Made by a program: the position numbers and the translations under genes
In this document: piece by piece, positions 1 through 5,299 of the stretch
Layout: each line of letters begins with the position of its first letter
How positions within the stretch are numbered: position 1 is the first letter of the stretch
The notes under the pieces: generated by a model
What the model was told of the DNA's origin: nothing
The model's database searches: none
What the model saw: only the letters and a program-made list of their open reading frames with translations
Origin: JBGTKH01 sp041744735
Lineage (GTDB): Bacteria; Planctomycetota; Planctomycetia; Pirellulales; Pirellulaceae
Assembly (NCBI GenBank): GCA_041744735.1
Contig: JBGTKH010000551.1
Location: 1 to 5,299 of the forward strand
DNA length: 5,299 nt
Reading direction: 5' to 3'

Positions 1-3000
1 GCCGCCGAGGATCGTGCCGACTGCCAACAGCAACACGCCGGCCTGAATCGTCTGGTACGTGAAGCGGCTGAGCGACTCGATCGCCGCGCGGTTAGTAGAG
101 CGGAAGCAAAAATACAAGAGCGTGATATTGGCGATTCCCAAGGCCAGCGCGAACGCGGCGTAGCTGAGCGTGATCGTCATCACGTGGGCGACCAGCCAGA
201 AGTTGCTCCGCAGCACCGGCTCCAACGGCCGCACGCTGGGATCGAGAATCGCCGGACAGTTGTCGGCCAGCACCAGCGCGACGGTGGACACTGTGGCGGC
301 GGCGGTGAGGATGTACTTACGGCGGTAAATCAACTCGAAGATCAGTCCCAACAACGCCACACCCGCGCCGACGTAGATCACCGACTCGTACATGTTCGAG
401 ACCGGCGGGCGCCCCGCGATCGCGATCCGCATCGCAAAGCCGACCAGCAGCGCCGTCAAACCCGCGCCGTAGGCTGTCATCGCGGCAACGTATAGCGACG
501 TCCATTTTGTTCCCAGGTGCAACAGCATTCCGATCAGCGCCGCCAGCACCAACGCCCACGCAATACGAAACGGCGTCCAGTGGTTGTAAGTAACCTCCAG
601 CGCCATCAGCCTCGCCGCGGGATATTCGCCCAACTGCGGCCCAAGCGACTTCAGAGCCGTCAGCAATTCCCCGCTCGTCTGGTTGAACTCTGCCGCATCG
701 TTATCGCGAAACGCATCTCGGGCATGTCGTAGCAGGCGCTGCACCGCGCGCAGTTTTCCGCTCGGGTCGTTCGCGTCGTCGAATTGCGTGAGCATCAAAT
801 GGCCCAGCGGCATCCACTCGGCAGACTCGCTACGGGCGATCGGCAAGACTTCCGCCGTGCGCCCCATCCGCTGATTCTGATACGCCCACAATCGACCGGC
901 TAACTCCAGGCCCTTCTGTTCCAGTTCGGTCAATTCCGCCTCGGCGTCGCTTAACTCCGCCAACTTCGTTGCCCACACGCCGAATGAAAGCGCACGTTCG
1001 CTGCGCGCGTCGTTGACCTTCGCCGCGTTCAGTTGCGCCGGCGAAACGTACTTCTGATCTTTCGGTAAACCCAGCGCCGTGCGCAGCTCGAGAAAATCAA
1101 TTCGCAACAGCGGCGCGTGGTCCCACTTGTCGGCCTGGTGCAAATGAAAGTAGCCCGGCTGCCAGTCCGTGACCAGCAACATCTGGTCTCGCTGCGGATG
1201 ATCCCAACCTTGCCAGTCGAATAACATGGACAGATAGAGCTCCGTCGGATCGAGCCGCCGGCCCGTTTCCGCATCGTGAAAGCCGACCCGGTTGCTGATC
1301 AGCCGCAGCGTCTCCCAAGCCAGCGTGTCCAGCGGCTTGTGACGACCGCCGTTCTGCACCGGCAGCTCGCGCCATTGGTCCCATTGAAAGGCCACGTCCT
1401 GCGTTTCCGCGGCAATTGAGGCTGTCGCGGCCAAGTGAAGCATCACGAAAACAGCCGCGGCGCGCCGCATGGCCGACTTCCTCCCTGCGGAAGGTGATTC
1501 ATAATCATGGACGGCCAAATCATGACTCGTCAAACTGGTCCGCAGGTAGAACATGATCGCGATGCCCATGCAGATCATCAGGCTGCCGGCGTATTTGAGG
1601 ACTCGGCCGGGATCGTGCGCGACGCTGAAGACGGCAGCCTCGTGCCCGTGTCCGTCGTCGTTGAAACTGGACTGATAGATCGTGAACCGGCCGTGTGTGA
1701 GCGGCTCGTTCATCGAGATACGATGTTGCTGGTCCACCCGTCGAACATCATCGACCACCTGCACTTCGCTGATGATCGCTGCGTCACCCGCGCCGCCGGG
1801 ATTCTGTTGGCGGCGAAAATCTACCAGCTTCAACAAAAATCCCAACGGCATCTGCCCGTAACCATAACGCACGCGCAGCGGACCCTGCGGTGTGTCGATC
1901 GTGTTAAACCCAAGGCCGGCACCGTTACGTTGCAGCCATACTTGGCGCGTGACGCCGCCGGCGATGATCTCGACGAGCGCCGCTGGCTGAAGCTCGTCCT
2001 GCTTCCGCGCCGTCGCTTTTGCCGGTTCAAACGAGATCTTCCTCGTGGCCCGCGGCATGTATTCAGCGATCGACAATTCAAAATTGCCGTGGAGTGTGAT
2101 GCGATCGCCGCTGGAGATTTCGCCGAGAGACGTGAAGCGGCCTTCGGTGCATACTCGACCGTGAAGCTTACCATCGCTCGTTTGCAGCAACTCGACGCCC
2201 GCGGAAGGCGTGACGGCCGGATGAAGGTAAGTAAACTTGACGGGACAAACGCGGCCGTACACAGCGTCCATGTTCAACAGCGGTTCCTTGGCAAACGCCG
2301 TCTGCCGCATCGGCGCAGGTTCGCCCGGCACGTGGACCCGCAGTTCGACCATTGGGTTTTTCGGCTGGTCGCCGCCTGTTGTGAACTGCCCCATTCGATC
2401 CGGCCGAGCGTTGGGCAAGTATGTTGAGATTTCAACCGAGGCACCCGTGTCACCCAGCGTGATCCGCCCGCCGATGTTGTCGTGCACTGGCACACGCTCG
2501 ACGGTGTCCTTGTAGTACATCAACAGCAGTCCGCTCTCGCCCAACTCGTCGGTGGGCGGCGAGACGAAATCGTCGAGCATGCGGTCTGTCGTCGCGCGTT
2601 GTAGTTGCAGCCGAATCGGGCCAACCAACAGCGCGTCGCCGAACTGTTCGTCTGCCAGATAGTGATCGGCGATGGCCGCTCCGTCCGGCCCTGTCACTTT
2701 GAATTTGACGAGTGGCCCGCCGGCCTGCATATCGCCAGCGATCCACTCTTCGACCGGCGCGGCGTGGCGGATGAAACGCAAGACGCGAGCCCGCACGCCA
2801 TCGACTTCACCGATATCCAGCGTCTTGCCCGCGCGCCAATCGCCCGGCCCCGCCTCGAATGTGAATTCGTACGGCGGCTCGCCCGGCCGGTCGGCCCACA
2901 CCGCCGTGATCTGGCTGAGTCGCGGCAGCGTCAGGCTGGTAACGGTTTCGCCTTCCGCCAGCGACACGCGCCCCTCGATGCCGCCAAGAAACGATTGCAT

Positions 3001-3327
3001 CGATCCGGCCAACAAAATCAGCAGCCCCGCGTGCGTGACCACGAACCCCGTCTGTTGCTTCTTCCATGGAAAGCGGATTGCCGCGGCACAAAAGCTGTTC
3101 ACGCCCAAGAGAAACAACAAACCCAGAAACCAGTAACTGTCGTAGACGTACCAATGCAAATACGCCATTCCATGCTTCGTCTCCAAAATCGTGGCCACCG
3201 CCAGCACGCATGCGAGCACCACGATCAGGACAACTGCTAGCTTCAGCGATGCCAGAAAGTGGAAGACTGAGCCGAGTTGCCCGTGGACCTTGGAATCGTT
3301 GACTACGGAATCGGTGGAGTCGTTCAT
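1..3327 (-). CDS. ccsBA: CcsBA: fused ResB-CcsA cytochrome c biogenesis protein, 3' end outside window
   Basis: System II cytochrome c synthase: an integral membrane protein that moves haem outward and attaches it to CXXCH apocytochromes. All 1109 codons are open. Residues 1-600 are the ResB/CcsB module: membrane segments near 22-48 (FLASLKLAVVLIVVLACVL), 64-86 and 94-115, the last carrying His99 (VVTHAGLL), which fits the conserved transmembrane haem-ligand His; then a long extracytoplasmic beta-rich domain and a membrane segment near 579-596. The CcsA module starts near 620 with a hydrophobic segment (623-640) and an extracytoplasmic domain with GGRHKPLDTLA (660-670). Membrane segments follow from about 920, with SNMYES (977-982) and PLEPVLRSNFWLVAHV (1034-1049). 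His1048 matches the external haem-ligand His that precedes the WWD motif. The WWD motif itself should lie just beyond position 1. The start is the ATG at 3327, with weak SD GAGAG 7 nt upstream; the protein then begins as ResB proteins do. Family assignment is confident; ligand roles are inferred by analogy with studied CcsBA proteins. Confidence 0.88.
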   Translation of the reverse strand, partial: MNDSTDSVVNDSKVHGQLGSVFHFLASLKLAVVLIVVLACVLAVATILETKHGMAYLHWYVYDSYWFLGLLFLLGVNSFCAAAIRFPWKKQQTGFVVTHAGLLILLAGSMQSFLGGIEGRVSLAEGETVTSLTLPRLSQITAVWADRPGEPPYEFTFEAGPGDWRAGKTLDIGEVDGVRARVLRFIRHAAPVEEWIAGDMQAGGPLVKFKVTGPDGAAIADHYLADEQFGDALLVGPIRLQLQRATTDRMLDDFVSPPTDELGESGLLLMYYKDTVERVPVHDNIGGRITLGDTGASVEISTYLPNARPDRMGQFTTGGDQPKNPMVELRVHVPGEPAPMRQTAFAKEPLLNMDAVYGRVCPVKFTYLHPAVTPSAGVELLQTSDGKLHGRVCTEGRFTSLGEISSGDRITLHGNFELSIAEYMPRATRKISFEPAKATARKQDELQPAALVEIIAGGVTRQVWLQRNGAGLGFNTIDTPQGPLRVRYGYGQMPLGFLLKLVDFRRQQNPGGAGDAAIISEVQVVDDVRRVDQQHRISMNEPLTHGRFTIYQSSFNDDGHGHEAAVFSVAHDPGRVLKYAGSLMICMGIAIMFYLRTSLTSHDLAVHDYESPSAGRKSAMRRAAAVFVMLHLAATASIAAETQDVAFQWDQWRELPVQNGGRHKPLDTLAWETLRLISNRVGFHDAETGRRLDPTELYLSMLFDWQGWDHPQRDQMLLVTDWQPGYFHLHQADKWDHAPLLRIDFLELRTALGLPKDQKYVSPAQLNAAKVNDARSERALSFGVWATKLAELSDAEAELTELEQKGLELAGRLWAYQNQRMGRTAEVLPIARSESAEWMPLGHLMLTQFDDANDPSGKLRAVQRLLRHARDAFRDNDAAEFNQTSGELLTALKSLGPQLGEYPAARLMALEVTYNHWTPFRIAWALVLAALIGMLLHLGTKWTSLYVAAMTAYGAGLTALLVGFAMRIAIAGRPPVSNMYESVIYVGAGVALLGLIFELIYRRKYILTAAATVSTVALVLADNCPAILDPSVRPLEPVLRSNFWLVAHVMTITLSYAAFALALGIANITLLYFCFRSTNRAAIESLSRFTYQTIQAGVLLLAVGTILGG
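1468..1485 (-). promoter_or_regulatory. Internal Shine-Dalgarno and ATG at the ResB/CcsA junction
   Basis: On the minus strand GGGAGG (1485-1480) lies 9 nt before an in-frame ATG (1470-1468, Met620 of the fusion). The codons after it read MRRAAAVFVMLHLAATASIA, a signal-peptide-like or membrane-anchor start. The site is much stronger than the SD of the full-length start at 3327. It could allow a separate CcsA polypeptide to be made from the same frame, or be a relic of two formerly separate genes. Use of the site is inferred, not shown. Confidence 0.5.
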
Positions 3328-3571
3328 GAGTGCACTCTCGCCCGCGAAAAGACCTGTGAAAGAGATGGAGCGGGCGGACGGTCTCCACCGAATCGGCCGA
3401 ACAGCCGCCGCGCTGCGGGAGAATACTAAGCGACGTTGACGATTACAACATCGCTTTCCGCCAAGCGCGTAGGAACTTGCGTGCCCCTCGACACGGATTC
3501 GCTGGCACCGTTATCATGCGGCGACGGGGCAAATGTACGGAATCCAGAGTTGTCGATTCAGGAGACTCGTT
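3328..3571. promoter_or_regulatory. Divergent intergenic region between ccsBA and the lipoprotein gene
   Basis: This 244-bp region holds no credible gene and must contain the promoters of both divergent genes. Toward ccsBA the best sigma-70-like guess is TAGTAT (3428-3423) with ATGTTG (3451-3446) 17 nt upstream; the -35 match is poor. Toward the lipoprotein, TTGACG at 3436-3441 resembles a -35 box but has no good -10 box at the right distance. An 8-bp palindrome TCGGCCGA lies near 3393-3400, too short to call an operator. No riboswitch or terminator was recognised. Confidence 0.35.
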
Positions 3572-3574
3572 ATG
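3561..3574 (+). promoter_or_regulatory. Ribosome binding site that fixes the lipoprotein start
   Basis: GGAG (3561-3564) sits 7 nt before ATG 3572-3574. The frame is also open from an upstream ATG at 3533, but that ATG has no SD and would add 13 residues (MYGIQSCRFRRLV) in front of an otherwise standard lipoprotein signal peptide. The 3572 start is therefore preferred. Confidence 0.8.
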
Positions 3575-4231
3575 CAGCGCTTGTTCAGTGGATGTTTTCT
3601 TGCCGTGATGCTGTTAGCCGGATGCGGCACGAGTTCCGAGCCGGTCGTGAAACCGGCGGCTTCGGACAACGATGCGCATGCCGGTTCGCCCGCGACGGTA
3701 ACTCCCGAGGCTTCTCCGCACGGCGGCGCACCTGGCGACAACGGTGGCGGCATTCGTGACGTTGCCGGTGAAACGGGCGGCGCTGTCCAACTCGACAAAA
3801 TCACATTAACGGCGCCGGACGGTTGGCAGCGAAACCAAGCCGGCTCGCAATTTGTGTTGGCAGAGTTTGCTCTTCCGAAAGCCGAGGGCGACGACGCTGA
3901 CGGCCGATTAACCGTGAGCGTGGCCGGTGGAAGCATTGAAGCCAACGTCGACCGCTGGAAAACCCAATTTGGCGGCAAGCCCGAGAAAGAATCGCAGCAA
4001 CAATTCGAAGCCGGCGGACTGCAGATCACGGTGGTCGATTTCGGCGGCGAATTCAACGACCAGCGAGGCCCGTTCGCTCCCGCCGCCATACGCCCCGGCT
4101 ACCGCATGCTCGCCGCGATCATTCCCGTCGACGGCGAACTGCACTTCATCAAAGCCACCGGCCCCGAGAAGACCATCGCCGCTAACGCGGAAAAGTTCAA
4201 CGCGTTTGTACGCTCGGTGCGAAAAAAATGA
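3572..4231 (+). CDS. Predicted extracytoplasmic lipoprotein, function unknown
   Basis: A 219-residue protein that I cannot name. Residues 1-17 form a lipoprotein signal peptide (MQRLFSGCFLAVMLLAG) with lipobox LAGC and lipidated Cys18. Gly at +2 gives no obvious inner-membrane retention signal. Residues 19-70 are a disordered linker rich in Ser, Ala, Gly, Pro and acidic residues. Residues 71-219 form a compact alpha/beta domain containing ITLTAPDGWQR (77-87), an extended stretch near 92-102 and GYRMLAAIIP (176-185). It ends in ELHFIKATGPEKTI and a helix NAEKFNAFVRSVRKK. The order of strands, the GP turn and the final helix ending in SVR recall PsbP/Mog1-like folds; that is an inference only. 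The gene is divergent from ccsBA and convergent with the 4236-4418 ORF, with only 4 bp between stop codons. Its Lys-Lys-stop codons supply the A-tract of a minus-strand terminator. Confidence 0.85.
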   Translation: MQRLFSGCFLAVMLLAGCGTSSEPVVKPAASDNDAHAGSPATVTPEASPHGGAPGDNGGGIRDVAGETGGAVQLDKITLTAPDGWQRNQAGSQFVLAEFALPKAEGDDADGRLTVSVAGGSIEANVDRWKTQFGGKPEKESQQQFEAGGLQITVVDFGGEFNDQRGPFAPAAIRPGYRMLAAIIPVDGELHFIKATGPEKTIAANAEKFNAFVRSVRKK

Positions 4232-4252
4232 AGCCTCAAATGCGAAGGCTTC
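4222..4252 (-). terminator. Intrinsic terminator for the minus-strand gene pair
   Basis: Read on the minus strand: a perfect 7-bp stem GAAGCCT (4252-4246), a 9-nt loop, AGGCTTC (4236-4230), then A and seven T residues (4228-4222). This is a standard rho-independent layout oriented to stop transcripts of the unknown gene and the PIN-like ORF. The T-run is the complement of the AAA-AAA Lys codons ending the lipoprotein gene, and the stem overlaps both convergent stop codons. On the plus strand the same hairpin has no following T-tract, so any effect on the lipoprotein transcript would be weaker. Confidence 0.7.
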
Positions 4253-4418
4253 CCAAGGCTGCCTCGAGCGTATCGAGCAGCCGCCGTACATGTCCCAGAC
4301 GTGGCGCGCCGCCTTCGGGCAAGCATTGGACCACGTTCAACAGGTCGCACGTGTCGAGGAACAGCAACGGCTTGGGCTGCGCAATTAATTGAGCCACTAC
4401 AACCGCTATGGCAGGCAT
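4236..4418 (-). pseudogene. Truncated PIN-like domain ORF (N-terminal fragment, 60 aa)
   Basis: A short ORF whose residues 17-31 read PLLFLDTCDLLNVVQ, resembling the first beta strand and helix of PIN-like nuclease domains, where the Asp of 'LDT' (here Asp22) is the first metal-binding acid. A second helix-like segment, VRRLLDTLEAALGS (44-57), follows. PIN domains usually exceed 120 residues with three or four acidic residues; this ORF stops at codon 60 and lacks the rest, so it is probably a nonfunctional 5' remnant. The remainder is not in another frame, because the lipoprotein gene occupies the adjacent DNA on the other strand. The ATG at 4418 lies inside the upstream gene (13-bp overlap), with AGGAG (4434-4430) 11 nt upstream, which suggests translational coupling. 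The alternative is a chance ORF, but the motif and overlap argue against that. Assignment rests on motif recall, not on a search. Confidence 0.5.
4257..4282. repeat. Imperfect inverted repeat (hairpin)
   Basis: GGCTG, one bulged C, CTCGA, a 5-nt loop GCGTA, then TCGAG-CAGCC: ten base pairs with one bulge. It lies just 3' of the lipoprotein stop and inside the PIN-like ORF. No T-tract follows on either strand. It may help to stabilise or end the lipoprotein mRNA, or it may be chance within coding sequence. Confidence 0.35.
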
Positions 4419-5065
4419 TTCTCGTGTCGCTCCTCGTCGTATGCGGCGAGCAACGAACGCGCTGCCTCATATTCACCAAGGAGTTCGCATCGCGAATCCT
4501 CAGACCAGCCGTTCTCTTCAAGCCAGGCATCCAAGATAGCCGGGTCCACCACGGTACCATCCAAGTACGACTGGATGGTGAAGTCGTTCCAGCGCTTCCG
4601 GTCATCGGGCTGAAGAATGGCGCGATTGCCCGATGCAGAGAAAGTTCTTAATCGGCGAGTGGCCTCGGGCGACAGGTATTGTTCCAACATGACACGTTTC
4701 CGCGCGAGCTTTGTTTCCACGTTCATCCCCTCGCCCGCCGGTGTCACGAATCGCGACTGAAACTCAGCAAGAATGAAATTGTACTCGTTTTCTGTAATCT
4801 CCCGTTTTTCGAGTGGTACAATCGTCGAAACGTACAGTTTATTTGGACCCTTCGTACTAAGCAACAATACGACTGCCGGCCGATGGCCTTTGGCTGAGCA
4901 GGAGAAGGGGAAGCTGTGGGAACTACGCACCGTAACCTGATCGAGTCGCCGCTCGACCTCGAAGTCCTTCTTCCAACCATCGTCAAGTCTCTCCTCGACT
5001 CGCTTTAGCAACTCTTCGAGATCTTCGCTCGCGCCATGTATTGTCAACTCGTTTAGCGATCCCAT
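4406..5065 (-). CDS. Hypothetical protein of unrecognised family, first gene of a PIN-like pair
   Basis: I do not recognise this soluble protein (219 aa from the ATG at 5065). It opens with a short strand (NELTIHGA) and a charged helix (EDLEELLKRVEERLDDGWKK). A beta-rich part follows (VTVRSSHSF, AVVLLLSTKG, LYVSTIVPL), then a basic helical middle (ETKLARKRVMLEQYLSPEAT). The helical C-terminus has patterned Trp/Tyr residues (RWNDFTIQSYLDG, LDAWLEENGW, EYEAARSLLAAYDEERHEK). No signal peptide or membrane segment is seen. The frame is open further upstream to a GTG at 5146 (246 aa), but that GTG has no SD and lies 14 bp from the IS end; the ATG has a weak SD-like GAGAAG and begins a natural domain. 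The stop overlaps the PIN-like ORF by 13 bp. GC is about 45-47% in sampled 60-nt blocks, versus 67-75% in sampled ccsBA blocks, consistent with horizontal acquisition. It could be the partner of a nuclease toxin; function is unknown. Confidence 0.75.
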   Translation of the reverse strand: MGSLNELTIHGASEDLEELLKRVEERLDDGWKKDFEVERRLDQVTVRSSHSFPFSCSAKGHRPAVVLLLSTKGPNKLYVSTIVPLEKREITENEYNFILAEFQSRFVTPAGEGMNVETKLARKRVMLEQYLSPEATRRLRTFSASGNRAILQPDDRKRWNDFTIQSYLDGTVVDPAILDAWLEENGWSEDSRCELLGEYEAARSLLAAYDEERHEKCLP

Positions 5066-5159
5066 GTTCACTTCTCGACTTGCTATCTTCGAGTGTCGCT
5101 TGCTCTTGAAATCCAAAAACGCAGTGTCTTTGATCCTCCCCTTCACTCTACGAACTGCC

Positions 5160-5190
5160 TGAGGTGGTGACCAAAATCCGGGCGCGCCCA
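5160..5190. repeat. Putative terminal inverted repeat (IRR) of the IS3-family element
   Basis: Starts at TGA (5160-5162) and lies between the transposase stop and the outside DNA, the usual place for an IS3-family right repeat. It includes a perfect 10-bp palindrome GGGCGCGCCC (5180-5189). The matching left repeat is outside the window, so its length and borders are unproven. Confidence 0.45.
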
Positions 5191-5194
5191 GGGC

Positions 5195-5299
5195 TTAGTT
5201 TTGACCGGGTTGATTGGTTTCGAATTGAATTGGCGTTTGGTAGCCGATGCTGGAATGCTTTCGCTCGCGGTTGTAGTAAGCGAAGTACTCAGCCAGTTC
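5195..5299 (-). CDS. IS3-family transposase, C-terminal 34 residues (5' part outside window)
   Basis: The reading ELAEYFAYYNRERKHSSIGY, then QTPIQFETNQPGQN and a TAA stop, matches the signature C-terminus of IS3-family OrfB integrases (YNxxRxHsslgyxtPxxFE), the end of the rve-type DDE domain. The catalytic Asp, Asp and Glu lie upstream, outside the window, so activity cannot be judged. The stop is in the same frame as the unknown gene further left, so the stretch between them is open past the stop. Family assignment is confident; IS150/IS3 subgroup placement is not possible from this piece. Confidence 0.88.
   Translation of the reverse strand, partial: ELAEYFAYYNRERKHSSIGYQTPIQFETNQPGQN

Larger units (their letters stand above)
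5160..5299 (-). mobile_element. Right end of an IS3-family insertion sequence (partial)
   Basis: The segment carries the 3' tail of an IS3-type transposase followed by a short noncoding end. Read inward from position 5160 on the plus strand it begins TGAGGTGGTGACCAAAATCC, which has the TGA-start style of IS3-family terminal repeats. The rest of the element, including the left repeat, lies beyond 5299. The exact edge is inferred. GCC or TGCC just outside (up to 5159) would be the candidate target duplication. Confidence 0.65.

Noticed and set aside
1507..2427. 306-codon plus-strand ORF
   Set aside because: It is the in-register antisense of the ccsBA frame; its translation has no domain character, while the minus-strand frame encodes convincing ResB sequence.
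2605..3240. 211-codon plus-strand ORF, plus others over 2672-3136 and 2807-3388
   Set aside because: All are high-GC shadows of the ResB module and lack a credible SD or protein pattern.
3533..3571. Upstream ATG start for the lipoprotein
   Set aside because: It lacks an SD and would place 13 polar or basic residues before a standard lipoprotein signal peptide; ATG 3572 has GGAG 7 nt upstream.
3908..4291. 127-codon minus-strand ORF opposite the lipoprotein gene
   Set aside because: It lies opposite the well-supported lipoprotein frame and shows no motif.
4099..4605. 168-codon minus-strand ORF
   Set aside because: It overlaps two better-supported genes in other frames; its Arg/Ser/Thr-rich translation is typical of a shadow.
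4301..4651. Plus-strand ORFs opposite the unknown gene
   Set aside because: They have no SD and no recognisable pattern, and they lie opposite a better-supported frame.
5066..5146. GTG-started N-terminal extension of the unknown gene
   Set aside because: No SD precedes the GTG and the added residues look unstructured. Kept only as an alternative; homologue alignment would settle it.
1..5299. CRISPR arrays, tRNA or rRNA genes, riboswitches
   Set aside because: Scanning showed no direct-repeat array, cloverleaf or conserved RNA motif that I could support.

Overview
The window looks like a planctomycete chromosome segment. That is an inference from a giant ResB-CcsA (CcsBA) fusion, a short Gly/Pro-rich lipoprotein of a type common in that phylum, and high GC in the core genes; no phylogenetic marker is present. 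It splits into a conserved left part (1-4231) and an accessory right part (about 4232-5299).

Left part. Positions 1-3327 on the minus strand are one uninterrupted reading frame of 1109 codons, open at the left edge. It carries a ResB/CcsB module (about residues 1-600) followed in frame by a CcsA/ResC module (from about residue 620), the System II cytochrome c haem-export and ligation machine. The window ends just before the expected WWD haem-handling motif. A strong internal Shine-Dalgarno and ATG sit exactly at the module junction. A 244-bp divergent intergenic region (3328-3571) separates it from a plus-strand gene for a 219-residue lipoprotein with a clear lipobox.

Right part. Everything here is on the minus strand and convergent with the lipoprotein. 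The tail of an IS3-family transposase and the probable IS end lie at 5160-5299. Directly downstream is a gene of unknown family (4406-5065, possibly from 5146) with visibly lower GC than ccsBA. Its 3' end overlaps by 13 bp a 60-codon ORF (4236-4418) whose start resembles the first strand of a PIN-like nuclease domain (LFLDTCDLL) but which stops far short of a full domain. A minus-strand intrinsic terminator (4222-4252) closes this pair, and its U-tract is templated by the last Lys codons of the convergent lipoprotein gene.

How it fits together: ccsBA supports haem delivery to c-type cytochromes outside the cytoplasmic membrane. The divergent lipoprotein is an extracytoplasmic protein of unknown role. 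The right-hand pair has the layout of a two-gene accessory module (toxin-antitoxin or defence-like) reduced to one intact unknown gene plus a PIN-like fragment beside an insertion sequence. It is the most interesting part of the window.
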